Shown here piece after piece: positions 21,933-33,412 of a stretch of DNA of 64,000 bases. The position numbers and the translations under genes were made by a program. Within the stretch, counting starts at the first letter, position 1. Each line of letters begins with the position of its first letter. The DNA comes from Phialocephala subalpina (lineage: Eukaryota; Ascomycota; Leotiomycetes; Helotiales; Mollisiaceae): contig FJOG01000013.1 of the NCBI GenBank assembly GCA_900073065.1, forward strand, positions 1,482,137 through 1,546,136, written 5' to 3'. Below the pieces are notes generated by a model. That model worked only from the letters and a program-made list of their open reading frames with translations, ran no database searches and was not told the origin of the DNA.

Positions 21933-22571
21933 ATGGTCAAAGCAGGAGACAGCATTCCAAACGTCGAGCTCTTCGAGAAGGAGCCTGGCAACAAGGTCAA
22001 CCTCGCAGAGGAATTCGGTTCTGGCAATGGTTTGATCATTGGTGTCCCAGCTGCTTTCAGTACGTCACTTCCCAATCACAACTATCAGCGGACAACAATT
22101 GGAGAGAATCAATCGAGAAGAATGATACTGACTTTTCAAAGGCCCAACCTGCTCCGACTCGCACATCCCAGGTTACATTTCCCATCCAAAGATCAAGAGT
22201 GCAGGAAAGGTCTTCGTCGTCGCCGTGAACGATGCTTTCGTGTACGTCCCATTCCCTTCTTCCCTTCCAAATTCCCCTCCACTCCTCACATCCTCCTACC
22301 CTTCCACGAAGCTAACGTTGCTATCAACAGCATGAACGCATGGGGCAAGACCCTCGACAAAGACGGCAGCTCCGGCATTCGCTTCCTCGCCGACCCCTCC
22401 GGAGCCTTCACCCGCGCTCTCGACATGGAGTTCAACTCCGCTCCTCTTCTCGGCAACAACAGAAGCAAACGATATGCTATTGTGGTTGAGGGTGGGAAGA
22501 TTAAGAGCGTGCACCCTGAGCCGGATAACGTTGGTGTTAGTGTCTCCGGGGCTGATAAGATTTTGGGTTGA
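21933..22571 (+). CDS. 1-Cys peroxiredoxin, Prx5/PMP20-type
   Basis: Three exons (21933-22059, 22142-22241, 22331-22571), 155 aa, all phases consistent. The peroxidatic cysteine is Cys46 in AAFSPTCSDSHIPGYI, rebuilt by the first splice, the position of the family's PGAFTPxCSxxHxPG motif. Later motifs are FVVAVNDAFVMNAWG and FLADPSGAFTRALD. No second Cys is present, so it is a one-cysteine enzyme that needs an external reductant. Relatives (yeast AHP1, fungal PMP20/Asp f 3) reduce alkyl hydroperoxides in cytosol or peroxisome. The C-terminus DKILG is not a peroxisomal PTS1 signal, which suggests a cytosolic form. Confidence 0.93.
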   Translation: MVKAGDSIPNVELFEKEPGNKVNLAEEFGSGNGLIIGVPAAFSTSLPNHNYQRTTIGENQSRRMILTFQRPNLLRLAHPRLHFPSKDQECRKGLRRRRERCFRVRPIPFFPSKFPSTPHILLPFHEANVAINSMNAWGKTLDKDGSSGIRFLADPSGAFTRALDMEFNSAPLLGNNRSKRYAIVVEGGKIKSVHPEPDNVGVSVSGADKILG

Positions 22572-23135
22572 AAATACGATGGAGGGATGAGGGAAGATAT
22601 GAATAGCATATGAATGAAGATATTGCGTACGGAAAATCCTGCTTCCTGTCGATGCTCTCAATATGAGTCTGATAATGAAATCTGTCGCTCGCGCTCTCGC
22701 ATCCTTCCTTCAAACAACAGGTGGCCCCCACTGGCTCGTTGTCCTTGTCTAAGTGGGCAATTGAGAAGGTGTAACGAACTCTGAGATTTCTATGACCCTC
22801 TGAGAGAGGACAACATCCGGTGCAATCAACTTCCGAAAAGAAAAGATCAACGGCAGAACTTTGCATGCCCCAGAATACTGCCCCCTTTTCAAGCTCAGTA
22901 AAGAGTCACATGACAGAACCCCATCTTTGAGAACTTCTATAGCGAGTTGTAGATAAGGGAAAGAACGCAAGAAAATGCTTCTTACAATCGGAGACCGCCT
23001 TCGGCCGAATTCACGACTGATATGCAATCTACCAGGCAAACACAAGACTCTCTCCAACATAACGCGAGGTAGTAAACAAAACCTCGCCTAAAACCTCGAG
23101 CTCCTCGTCGTCTTTCCTCCCCGCATGATCTCAAT
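22572..23135. other. Intergenic
   Basis: Between the peroxiredoxin and the first 2-oxoglutarate oxygenase. No coding signal found on either strand. Confidence 0.5.
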
Positions 23136-24248
23136 ATGGCATCCTCAACATCGGTGTTAACTGAGTCAACAAGACTCCCAGATGATACGACACTCCTCAA
23201 GCTCAGCTCTGCTGAAGGACCAATCTACCGTCGAATCAAAAACGCCCCCATTCGAGATGCACGACCAGATGAGATACCAATCATCGACATCTCTGGAATC
23301 TACAGCCAAAATTTCGAGGACAGAAAATCTGTCGCGAACCAGATCCACAAAGCAGCAACACACAGCGGGTTCTTCTACGTCAAAAATCATGGAGTCCCGT
23401 CCTCGATGACCGAGGCTGCACAAGCTGCAGCGCTTGAGTTCTTCAGGCAACCAGATGAGATCAAGCAGAAAGTCAACGCCACGTTATCCAAGTCGTTCAA
23501 TGGATGGAAAGCTCCCAAGACTCAGAGAATTAACGCATCGGAGTCTATCGATGTCCGAGAGACGTTCTCACTTCGTTACAACCCACTTTACGATCCCGGT
23601 GTCCCGGACACAGAAGACGAGATACCAGAAGACATCAAGAGTACTGTCACCATCGATGAGTTCTGTTGGGATCAGACCTCCAACTTGCCTCACTTCAAAC
23701 GCGATGTCCTCGAATACTGGCGTGCAACAGTCAAGTTAGCAAGAAATCTAACACGATCATTTGCCCTTGCACTCTCCCTCCCAGAACAATACTTCGACAC
23801 TAAAATCACCTACCCCGACGCCGGAGTAGCAATCAACTACTACCCACCAATGCCTGTATCCTCCCAAGCCTCCGGAGATAACAGCATCGGCTCGCACACC
23901 GACTTCCAACTCTTCACTATCCTCTGGCAAGACGGTAACGGCGGTCTCCAAGTCCTGAACCGAGACGGAGAATGGATAAACGCTGCCCCTATCGAAGGAA
24001 CCTTCGTCGTCAACATTGGGGATTACTTGCAACGGATTACGAATGATCAGTATATCAGTACTGTGCATCGAGCTAGGAATTTGAGTGGGAAGGAGAGGAT
24101 TTCTATGCCGTTGTTCTTTGGATTTAATTTGAATGAGACGTGTGGAGTGCTGGAGAGTTGTGTGAGTGAAGAGAGGCCGGCGAAATATGAGCCGATTTCT
24201 TGTCGGGATTGGGTTGAGAAGAGGGTTAAGGCTATGCATACTGTTTGA
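23136..24248 (+). CDS. 2-oxoglutarate/Fe(II) oxygenase, isopenicillin N synthase-like (first copy)
   Basis: Single exon, 370 aa. The N-terminal DIOX_N segment (IPIIDISGIY, then SGFFYVKNHGVP) is followed by the double-stranded beta-helix core. Iron ligands are visible as HTD (His254, Asp256) and the distal His311 in STVHRARN. The 2-oxoglutarate-binding RxS is RIS at about 321-323. Everything needed for activity is present. Family members hydroxylate, desaturate or cyclise small molecules. Many sit in fungal secondary-metabolite or catabolic clusters. The stop is only 62 bp from the convergent Dal5-like permease. A second oxygenase of the same family lies just beyond that permease, suggesting a shared pathway. 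Confidence 0.92.
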   Translation: MASSTSVLTESTRLPDDTTLLKLSSAEGPIYRRIKNAPIRDARPDEIPIIDISGIYSQNFEDRKSVANQIHKAATHSGFFYVKNHGVPSSMTEAAQAAALEFFRQPDEIKQKVNATLSKSFNGWKAPKTQRINASESIDVRETFSLRYNPLYDPGVPDTEDEIPEDIKSTVTIDEFCWDQTSNLPHFKRDVLEYWRATVKLARNLTRSFALALSLPEQYFDTKITYPDAGVAINYYPPMPVSSQASGDNSIGSHTDFQLFTILWQDGNGGLQVLNRDGEWINAAPIEGTFVVNIGDYLQRITNDQYISTVHRARNLSGKERISMPLFFGFNLNETCGVLESCVSEERPAKYEPISCRDWVEKRVKAMHTV

Positions 24249-24310
24249 TTGTTCATATAGTCATAAAAGCCGTTCTAATCCGTCGTTCCTCTCATCATGT
24301 ACGTCTTAGC

Positions 24311-25904
24311 TCAGGACTTCCCCGCCACCGACACATCAACGTTTACTCTTTTCTCGCTGTCCACATCCTCCGTACTCTCAGACTCCGCGATGACTTCCTC
24401 CCCATCCTCAACCTTCCCCTTCAACGCCCTCAACTCAAAATACCTAACCACAAAAACCCACCCACACATCCCCAAAATGAATCCCAAACTAGCCGGAAAC
24501 CCCTTCTTATACTTCGGCGCATCCGTAACTGGATACAAAAACTGTTGAATGATAGTCGTCAACGCAGCACCACAACTATTCATAATTGCAATTGTTAATG
24601 CACGAAGTTGTCGATCGTTTGAACAGAGAATATTGGCCCATGCCATGAAGATTGGTGATAAGGGGCCGTCGGTTCCAGCGAACATGTAGGAGACAATCTT
24701 TAGGCCGAGGGGGATGTTCCAGGTGATGAGGCAGATGGTGCCGAAGAGGAGGAGGGCGAGGTTGAGCATTACGACGACCATTCGACGACCTGTTGCATCC
24801 ACGTACACGTTTGCGGCGATGATCATGACGATATTCCAGCCGTTGATGGCTGTTGGGATGTTATTAACTTGGTACAAGGACCAGGTGTGCTGCTTGTCCG
24901 ACTTGAGCCAGAGTTGCATCTGCAGATGTCAGTCCTGAAGTTCGCGGGAATGAGAATGGAGCTACTTACAACTGTATTGGCAACCTTCCCAACAGTCGTA
25001 TTCCAGAACATCCAGAGAATGGTAAGGACATAAAGCTGCCAAGTCTTCAAAACTCTTCCAAACATATCCCACGAGAACTCTCCTCTCGGCTCTCTTCCAT
25101 CCTCGACCAGTCTCTCCTTCGCTCTCGCCTTATCCTCTTCCGAGAAATAAAAGGCAGTCGTTGTTTCCGGCGTATCAGGAAAGAAGATAAATCCATAGAT
25201 CGCAACCAAGACAGTGATGCATCCATCAACGATGAAAACCCATCTCCAAGCTGCGATTCCATGCTTCCCGTTCAGTCCTGACAGGACTGCACTTTGCAGA
25301 TATCCGCTGATCATTGTTCCAACGTATGCTGCACAGGAGAAGATAGCTGTGCGTTTCCCAAGCTCATTCTTCTTGTACCAAGATCCGAGCACATACTGGA
25401 TTCCCACAAACGAGGAGCCTTCCAAGAAGCCAACGAAAAATCGAATCGGATACAACTATCGCCTCATCAACATCCCATTCTCTTATACCCCATAAAGCCG
25501 TCACATACCTGATTATAACTCGTAATCTTATAAGTAAACACCGTCAAAACCGCCCACATCAACTCACACCCCGGCAAAAGATACTTCGGCTTCACCCAAG
25601 TAAGTAACAAATTACTTGGAATCCCACCAAGTATCGTCCCAACCTGGAAACACGTAACAGCCAAATTATACTCGGTCCCATACATCTTCAAATCCTCTTT
25701 CATGCCAGAGACATATGCGTTGGAGAGGTTTGCTTGGTCGAGCCATTTTGTGAAATATGCTAGGCAGCCGAAGGTTAGGATAAAGAAGTCGATTTTGAAG
25801 AGGAGTTTCTTTTCTGATGCGGGAGTGCCGCGGGGATACCAGATGAAGAAAGGGGGTTTGTCAGGGCCGTAGGAGGAGGCGAAGATGGTGTTGATGAGGC
25901 CCAT
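24311..25904 (-). CDS. MFS permease, Dal5/allantoate (anion:cation symporter) family
   Basis: Three exons (25904-25509, 25455-24970, 24919-24311), 496 aa, with phase-0 introns of 53 and 50 nt. Landmarks typical of the Dal5/TNA1 family are DFFILTFGCLAYFTKWLDQ, NLSNAYVSGMKEDL, the RFFVGFLEGSSF helix, GTMISGYLQSA, and the FFPDTPETTTAFYFSEEDK loop between the two halves. Such permeases import allantoate, nicotinate, pantothenate, vitamins or other carboxylates. The substrate here is unknown. It is convergent with one 2OG oxygenase and divergent from another. The start at 25904 (MGLINTIF) is preferred over the longer frame, whose extra residues look like untranslated leader. Confidence 0.9.
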
Positions 25905-26434
25905 GGTGGGTGTTCGTCCCCGTCTGAGGAGTTTCGAGGTGAAGAATAGGAGAGGGCAACGCCAAGAAATCTCTTCCAACACGCCATGGTGAGGAGATCT
26001 TTATGAGGAATAGGTTGATGGTTATCCGTGTTGCCCGTGATAGCGAAGGTATGAAGAATGGGGGAAATGGTTATCTTGCCGGCGAACATCCCTATCGATG
26101 CAGGTGATGGATCTTCCCCGCGGCGGGACCGTAGATCTATCGGTTCATGCCCCGCTGCAGGACAAGACAGCACGTCACATTCGAGATGAACCTACGAATT
26201 AGAATAGGAATCTACACGAGGGATGAAGCATGCCAGTGAGATCTCGGCCGAACTATGGTAGAAAAGATACCAAGAAAATTAAAGTGTTTGAGGAGCAGGA
26301 GGTCACGAACTTGCACCCCACTCTTGACTTTCTCGACCTCGAGAGGACCTGTAGACATCGCGTGTCAATCTCAATATTGATGTCGAAGTCACTGTCCACC
26401 AAGCAATCAACTATTAAAGTCATAATCGAGAACA
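25905..26434. promoter_or_regulatory. Divergent promoter between permease and second oxygenase
   Basis: 530 bp between the start codons of the Dal5-like permease and the second 2OG oxygenase. No coding signal stands out. A CCGCGGCGGGACCG stretch near 26115-26128 is GC-rich and contains CGG triplets, which Zn2Cys6 factors often bind, but no clear CGG-N-CCG dyad was established. Confidence 0.4.
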
Positions 26435-27601
26435 ATGGCAGAAGTACTCGCCCCTCAACCACCTCTCACCCCCTCACAAGAAAAAGTCTACTTCCACTCC
26501 GGCAGCACCCCCTCCTACCGCCTCGTCTCTTCCACCACCACACCCATAACAACCATCCCCACCATCGACATAAGTAACATCGACTCTCCCGACCCCGCAG
26601 TCCGTCTAGCTTTGGCAAAAGAACTCATATCTGCCTGTTCAACATGCGGATTCTTCTATCTCTCGGGGCACGACCTCTCCCAAACCCTCCAGGAATCAAC
26701 CTTCGAGACCATGAAGCGTTTCTTCTCACTTAACCTGGAAGAGAAAATGGACGCACATGTTCAAAAGAACCCGGCAATCCGAGGCTACGAACCGCAAGGA
26801 GAGACCCGGCTCGACCCAAATACAAAAGCCGACTTCAAAGAATCCTTCACAATGGGCGACTGCCCTCTAGAACCCGAACAAAACTACACCTCAAAGACAG
26901 GACAACAACCACCTTCAAAACTCAAACGACCACAGAACATTTGGCCTTCCACCGCGCCTTGGTTCCGGGAAGGGTTGTATGAGTATTACAATGCCGTTCT
27001 GCCAGTTTCGTTGAAGCTCGTCCGTCTCCTCGCTCTCGGCATGGGACTCGACGAAGACTCCTTCCTCGACTCATTCTTCAACTTCCCAATAACCGGCATG
27101 CGACCCCTGCACTACCCTCCCGTGGCTCCAGAAGACAAAGAAACCGACTCTCAAAACATCGGACTAGGCGCTCATTCAGATTTTTCGTACCTGACGTTGG
27201 TGTTACAAACCCCCTCCCTCAACGCCCTCGAAGTCCTCACCCCAACCGGACAATGGATATCCGTCCCCGCTCTCCCCAACACACTCGTCTGTAACGTAGG
27301 CCAATACCTCGAATCGCAATCCAACGGTCGCTTCCTCGCTGCCGTCCACAGAGTCAGAAACAAGACGGGAGAAGAGCGCTACTCGTTGCCTTTTTTCCTG
27401 ACGATGGATCCGGATGCGAATGTCAAAGTGATCTTGGAAAAGGGGAGAGATGGGGAGGAGGAAAAGAGGAAGTTTGAGGATTTTAATGTTGGAGATTTGT
27501 ATATCAAGAAGGTATTGCCGGCGAGGAAAAAGCATCCTACCTCTATTAAGTATAGGGAAGTGCCGGAGAGTGAGTGGACTTATGATTTGTTGTTGCAGTG
27601 A
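26435..27601 (+). CDS. 2-oxoglutarate/Fe(II) oxygenase, isopenicillin N synthase-like (second copy)
   Basis: Single exon, 388 aa. Layout parallels the gene at 23136: IPTIDISNIDS, CGFFYLSGHD, GESFTMG-like mid-region (KESFTMGDCPLEP), then iron ligands HSD (His247, Asp249) and distal His305 in AAVHRVRN, and RYS (Arg315, Ser317) for 2-oxoglutarate. Catalytic residues are all present. The two oxygenases are clearly diverged rather than recent duplicates, so they probably carry out different steps. It is divergent from the Dal5-like permease and convergent with the ABCG transporter. The physiological substrate is unknown. Confidence 0.92.
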   Translation: MAEVLAPQPPLTPSQEKVYFHSGSTPSYRLVSSTTTPITTIPTIDISNIDSPDPAVRLALAKELISACSTCGFFYLSGHDLSQTLQESTFETMKRFFSLNLEEKMDAHVQKNPAIRGYEPQGETRLDPNTKADFKESFTMGDCPLEPEQNYTSKTGQQPPSKLKRPQNIWPSTAPWFREGLYEYYNAVLPVSLKLVRLLALGMGLDEDSFLDSFFNFPITGMRPLHYPPVAPEDKETDSQNIGLGAHSDFSYLTLVLQTPSLNALEVLTPTGQWISVPALPNTLVCNVGQYLESQSNGRFLAAVHRVRNKTGEERYSLPFFLTMDPDANVKVILEKGRDGEEEKRKFEDFNVGDLYIKKVLPARKKHPTSIKYREVPESEWTYDLLLQ

Positions 27602-27813
27602 GGGGGAAGCAAGAAGCAATGGAATAGGCATTTGTTGGCTCTACTCTAGACAACAACAAATGAGCTCTGTAGAAACATGGTATGGTACTTGCCATATTCA
27701 GGAGAATCACAAAACAGGAGGAACGTTCGAGATCTCGTGATTCATTTTCATTCAATCCTCCTCATCCATCATGACAAGGCCCTCTCAGCGGGCTCCGCAA
27801 ATACCATCATACA

Positions 27814-30476
27814 TCATCTCTGCTTATTCCTCCACATGAATCTCAACCCAAGGAACGCCACAATCCTATAAATCGTCCCAATCGCCAACAACATCAACAA
27901 GTCATCCCCAAACATGTTCAACAGATATCCTACACTCGTCTTCGCTACATCAATCTGATACAAGTATTTCAGCGGAGTGATGTTCTGCGTGAAATATGCT
28001 TCCGCTAACCAAGTTCCTGGACTCGCTCTCCAGATCCAAATGATGTGCCAGCTGCGGACTTTCTTCAAAGATGGAGACATGCCGTTTAGCACTCCGACGA
28101 TGAGGGACATCATCACTGCCAACAGTGGACCATCTTCGCGGCGTGTAACCATGGAGATGATTGAGGCAAGGCCGTAGATACAATAGAAGTAGAGGAGATT
28201 TGCGACGAAGGCTGAGAGGTAGGGAATCCTCGGGGTGGAGAGTAACATGAACATGGTTGTGAAATGGAAGTTGGCAAGGACCATTCTGGGGATCGTGCTA
28301 ATGACCTTTCCGATGTAATACGCAAATCGATTGTGTCCTGCTGCTGCTTCTCGCCAATAGACAAGCTTCTCCTCGCCGAAGATCTTGACACCGGGAGCAG
28401 AGGCAGTGAGACCAATAGCGAGACCTACGAGGAGAGCCATCTGTGGAATAGAGCTGTAATCGATGGATGTTGAGAGTAGATCGTACGGCGAGTTGAAGAT
28501 ACCGCGGAAGTTCTGACCCTTTTGATTCAATTCTGCAAGACCAATGAGGAAGCCAGCCATGGCACCGACACCGAGTTCGAAGTAGAAAGAAGATTTCATG
28601 CGGTATTGCTGGACCAGGGATCGCTGGAAACAGAAGTAAATTTGCTTGAACCAAGGGGCACCACGCTGCTTGATTGTAGCTGACAAGGCATTTGTCTCGC
28701 CCATAGATATGGTCGCGGTTTTGGCATAATTCTCGCTTGCAGATCCATCTTGCTGTTTGCGTTGCCAGTGGTCAATCAGGTATTGGACGCTCGCATCTCC
28801 TTTCGGTTTGTAGTGTCGCCCTTCACCTGCAATGATATCACCCATCACGTCTGCCGGATTGGTATGATCGGGGAAGTCGAATCCGAGACCTTGGAAATGG
28901 GGCTGGATACCTCGCTCAGGACCGCAGTAGATCATTCTTCCTTGACCGAGCAGAACAAGACTGTCCAGAGACTCGAAGATTTCTTGTCGTGGTTGATGGA
29001 TAATCGTGACGATTGTCATGCCGAGTCGAGAAAGAGCTTTGAGCGTAGACATGATCGAAGCAGCCGCCGTTGCGTCGAGACCAGATGTAGGCTCGTCAAG
29101 GAAGACAGCCATAGGAGCCGCCGCCAATTCCATACCGATACTCACTCGCTTTCTTTGTCCACCTGAGATGACCGGCGCACCGGGACTTCCCACTAGCGAG
29201 TCCTTGACATGACTGAGTTGCAGACAGGAGACTAGGATATCAACGTGATGCTCGATTTCAGAATTGGACCAGTTGGCTGGGAGTCGAATTCGTGCTGAGT
29301 GCAAGATGTTTTCTCGGACCGTCATTTCGGGCAGAACGATATCGTCTTGTGGAACATAGCCAATGATCTTCTTGTACTTTGAAATGTTGCCGGCGACGCC
29401 ATTAACTTTCGTGATACCTCCAGTGTGAGAAGTCTTCCCCATAAGAACGTTCACGAAAGTAGCTGCAAATGTTAGCTTTCTCTCACAGTGTCACGAAAGA
29501 GATCTCACATTTTCCGGCACCAGAAGCTCCCATAACTCCCCAAAGAGACCCAGCATGAATAGTACCCGAAACCTGATCCAAAATCTTCTTATTGCTCTTC
29601 GGAGGCTTGAATCCCAAATCCTGAAACTCGAACGTCAATCCAAACTTCGTGGCACCTAAGCACTTCGACAGCGACTGCACAAAAAGATGCAAATCCGTCT
29701 TCTGGCCCCCAGCATCGTTCGCCAACTCCTCATGAAGCATAAAATCCGCCTCCTGAGCACCCAATTGTTCAAATCCCGTCTTGACCCTTAACGGACCCCG
29801 AATCGCAGGTTCCATCTGATATTCGTTCTCAACATCATCATTAAACCCATTATTCCCCTCATCAATCTCCTGATATTGCCGATTCCGAAATCTGCCAGCT
29901 CCTGTCGCCAATACAGCTTTCCGACTCGAGACTCGTTTGTTGTGGAAATTGCTTTTCTTGTATCGGCTTCGCAGTTTCTCCATCACGGTTGCTGTGATGA
30001 GGATGATGTCGACGAGGAGGAGAATGCCCATTGGGAGGAAGTTCATGTTCCGTTGAGAGCCGGCGGGACAGCGAGAGCCGATGGAGCATTTGATGGGCGA
30101 CGCGACACCGTGTGGGCAGTAGCTGCCGGATGGGCATTCGATTCGTTGTGTGCCATTGTTGGGGCAGTACCATCCAGCGTCGCAGAGGACTGGTTCGAAG
30201 GTCCCTTGTGGTGTGCATTGTACTCCAGATAGTCGCAGATCTTGACATTCGGGCAGAGGGGGGCAGTATTGAGGAAGGTTGTCGTCGGTATTATGTTGAC
30301 CTGGAAAGAATCGTTAGTCGTGTCTTCTCAATCCGGAGATTGTACTCACAGAAAAATCCCTCCAAACACCCAACACTTTCCCAAGATGTTTTGTTCTGGA
30401 TCGTGACGGGCACCCCACCTGGCATTAAACACACCTGCGTCCCGTCCCCAAGTGTAGCATTGTTAGGAGCCGCCAT
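27814..30476 (-). CDS. ABCG (WHITE-type) half transporter with cysteine-rich extracellular N-terminus
   Basis: Three exons (30476-30350, 30300-29509, 29462-27814), 855 aa, all phases consistent. The N-terminal 140 residues hold many cysteines (CPSGSYCPHG, CSIGSRCPAG), as in the fungal ADP1-like ABCG group. A first helix MGILLLVDIILITATVM follows, then the nucleotide-binding domain: Walker A GASGAGKST, rebuilt across the second splice (about 300-308), YVPQDD, signature ISGGQRKRVSIG, Walker B AVFLDEPTSGLD and the HQPRQEIFE switch. Six C-terminal helices start near NQYRMKSSF-like QQYRMKSSFYFE. It should dimerise and export lipids, sterols or xenobiotics. It is convergent with the second 2OG oxygenase. 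Confidence 0.93.
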
Positions 30477-31386
30477 ACTTCCTCAATCTCATCTCTTCAC
30501 CACGACGTCTCGAGATAATCAAGCAACGAGAACAACAGAAAGAGGATGCGCCATTTCTAGACGCACACTTACCTATATACATACCCAACAACCGCACCAT
30601 CTCACTAACTTTTAATTAAGATGCCCCAGCTGTCGATCGTGGCTTTCAGTGGTTCTACAGTCTACGCCGTACAGGCTGTACGTGAGAACCCTGTGCTGGC
30701 CGAGTAAATTTAGTTTCTGAAGATACCCGGTCCCATCCCATCTCCCTCGAGGCACAGTAACCTACCTACCTTACTGCTGCCGATAAAAGTGCGAGACCGA
30801 ATTTGCTACGCCGCATGCGCACCGCAGTGCCCTATGCAAATGGAAATTGGAGCACGATACCAGGTTTACTCGAGACGATATCCATCGAGCTGAAAAAATG
30901 CTTGTAGAATACTCTGTGTTGGGCTTACTTTCACGTAAATACCAAGGTGTGAAAGTGGATTGAGGTTGATATCGAGATGCGGCGTCAAAATCTGCGGTGG
31001 CTTTGGAGGCGGCGCCCCTTTGATGGTGGATCTGGGTCTGCCGCGGAGTGGATGTTTCAGCGGAATGGTCGCGCTGTGAGAGGCTGAATGCTAGGAAAGG
31101 GGGAAGATTGGCGGCGGATTGGCTGGGCCGTACGAGGTATTCTTAGCGACGCCGCGGTTGTGGTTGGTTGCTGGGACCGAGAGCGAGGATTCAGGGGATT
31201 TCAGGGCTGAAGGTACAGGGGTGGTACCTGAACCATGCGGTAAGGCACGAACTGGAGTGCGGCCGTATCTCGTTGGATGATATCTTCCTGGAAAGTTGGA
31301 AACAAACTGAACTTGGTAGAGATGTACATGTATTTTTATATATAGATTGAAAAGAGAGGTATTGATGTTTAGAAAGTTAAGAGATA
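30477..31386. other. Intergenic
   Basis: Promoter of the ABCG gene on the left and 3' side of the paraoxonase-like gene on the right. Open frames here are short and lack recognisable content. Confidence 0.45.
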
Positions 31387-32681
31387 TCAACGAGTCTCGC
31401 AAATCGCGATATACGGAGCAACAGCTCCGCCCAAAAAGAACCTCCCAGTCTCAGCATCATGAACCACAATCGTCGCTCCAGGCAAAACACTCCCATCATC
31501 CTCAAACATCTTATCAACATAATAATCCGCTTCACGCCTCTCCAAATGTCCTTTGCGTCCAATGCCTTCGTATCCTTTCCCACCACGTGTGACCTTCAAC
31601 ACTGCGGTAGGAGGATGAATCTCGAAAGGACTTTTCGAGTGCTCTATCCATTTGTGTACCTTCGGGAGTGCTGCTGCGAAGATATCTCCGTTCTTGTCGA
31701 CTGAGAGGTTGTCGAGAGGGAGGCCGGTGTGGATTTCGTTGAGATGCGTGAGCTTGTGATCTTCTCCCAGTGAGAAGACATCGATTGTTCCGTGGCGAGT
31801 TGAGGGTACGTAGATGAGTGCATCTCGACCCTTCACGAGTCCGTTGGGGAAGTTGAGTCCTGTGTCCCAGGCAATGTTGCAGCGATTCCGGCTGCAGTAG
31901 CCAATGCTACCGCCGCCTATGAAGGTGTCGAGATGTCGTCGAAAGCCAACTTTGTCTGAATGGTCGTTGGTAAACACAAAAGCGTGATCATTGACCCAAG
32001 CAACGCGATTTGGGGTATTGATGAAAGGGTCGGCGTAGGTCTTGACATGACGCATAGTCGAGCTCCCGGCTTTCGTGATGAACTGCTCAATTGTTGAGTT
32101 GGCACCTACGACAGCAGCATCTAGCAGTTCGCCAGTGACTGGGTCGAGAGGAGGACGATGGTTGACGACTAGGATTCGAAGTGTGTCGGTGTTTTTGTCC
32201 GCGCGAATATCTAGGCCATGGAGATTAAATCTCCCATCCCCGTTGATACCAGGGAAATTCAACACGTTGAGCCAGATCAGCCTGGATGAGACTGAGCCCT
32301 CGCGACGTGTGTCTAGAACTGCAATTCGGTCATTCATGCCTCGACCTGAAGCATTCAGTGCGCCAACACTGCAAGAATTAACACATGAAGACAAGGAGAA
32401 GGAAGCTTAGAGACATACGCAGGGTTCCACTGAACGCGACTCTGGGAATCTGTGCATGCCATGTAGAGAAAACCCGTTTTCTCATGCAACCACATATCTT
32501 CACACCCTTCGAGTCCAAGGTCACCAACCTTCTGACATTTGACATGATTGAAATCCTTGATGGATGAGACGTGTCGACCGTGGCCGAGGAAGTCGAATAT
32601 CAAGCTCTTGAAGATGAACTGGTATAGAACGGCAACAAAAACAACGCCCACAATGGCGACCTTTGATATCAAGTTGACCAT
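31387..32681 (-). CDS. Paraoxonase/arylesterase-like beta-propeller protein, membrane-anchored
   Basis: Two exons (32681-32419, 32368-31387), 414 aa. An N-terminal hydrophobic helix (VAIVGVVFVAVLYQFIF, about 8-24) acts as uncleaved signal anchor. The body reads as a six-bladed propeller of the serum paraoxonase/SMP-30 group: LEGCEDMWLHEKTGFLYMACTD, FNLHGLDIRAD, RVAWVNDHAFVFTND with the Asn-Asp that usually bind calcium, and LPLDNLSVDKNGDIFAAALP. Such enzymes are calcium-dependent esterases or lactonases in the secretory pathway. Activity and substrate are inferred only from fold. The long divergent spacer to the flavocytochrome b2-like gene could be shared regulatory DNA. Confidence 0.85.
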
Positions 32682-33412
32682 CTTGACTGCATGAGATGCA
32701 CAAGAGAAGGATTTGATCTCCGATATTGCAGGCTTGTCCTGTCACGTGGATGAGTCTTATCTGCCAGCTGCCGAGACTTGGGGTACAAAAGCAGAGATCT
32801 AAGAGACTCAATGAAACGCGATGATACAGGATTGAAAGAGATGAGGATATATAAAGATCTCCCCTAGCGAGCTACGGGTCGATGAAATGAAAGGGAGACA
32901 GAGTTGAACTCAGAGGCCGGAACGAACCAAGCCCGGAGGCGAAATGCGGGGTTAAACATTTCCCCATATCGATGAGCGAACAACAAACTCAACAAAACAT
33001 TAAAAGACTAAACTGAGCCTTGATGTACACGATGTCTTTATGCATCTTTCCCAAACAGATATTTTGAATAAAAGAGGTAGGATTTAAGCATATATTCGGA
33101 GTCTGACCTGGCGTAAAGTGGAAGGTTAGCCGAAGACGCACGACTACCTGAGGCTACTAGGCATGAAGTCCTCCATCCTCTCGGCCTTCACTGTCCCGGA
33201 ACTGCAACGGTGACAACATACAGCAAGCATTCACGGCATTCTCTCCGCGCACTATGTACATAGCTCAATTGAACTTATATTTCTCACGTTTGCCTCCCTT
33301 ACAATTGTAATCTTTCTTTCACATTACTCTGCGTGTCTACTGACATCTAGGCAATTGACAATCTCTCGGACTGAGCCAGACACTCGAGCACCCGCTGTTG
33401 ACGAACTTCACG
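32682..33412. promoter_or_regulatory. Divergent promoter region
   Basis: About 730 bp between the paraoxonase-like and flavocytochrome b2-like start codons. CACGTG lies near 32744-32749. No gene recognised. Confidence 0.45.

Noticed and set aside
30112..30615. 167-codon plus-strand frame
   Set aside because: It is the antisense shadow of the cysteine-rich N-terminus of the ABCG transporter.
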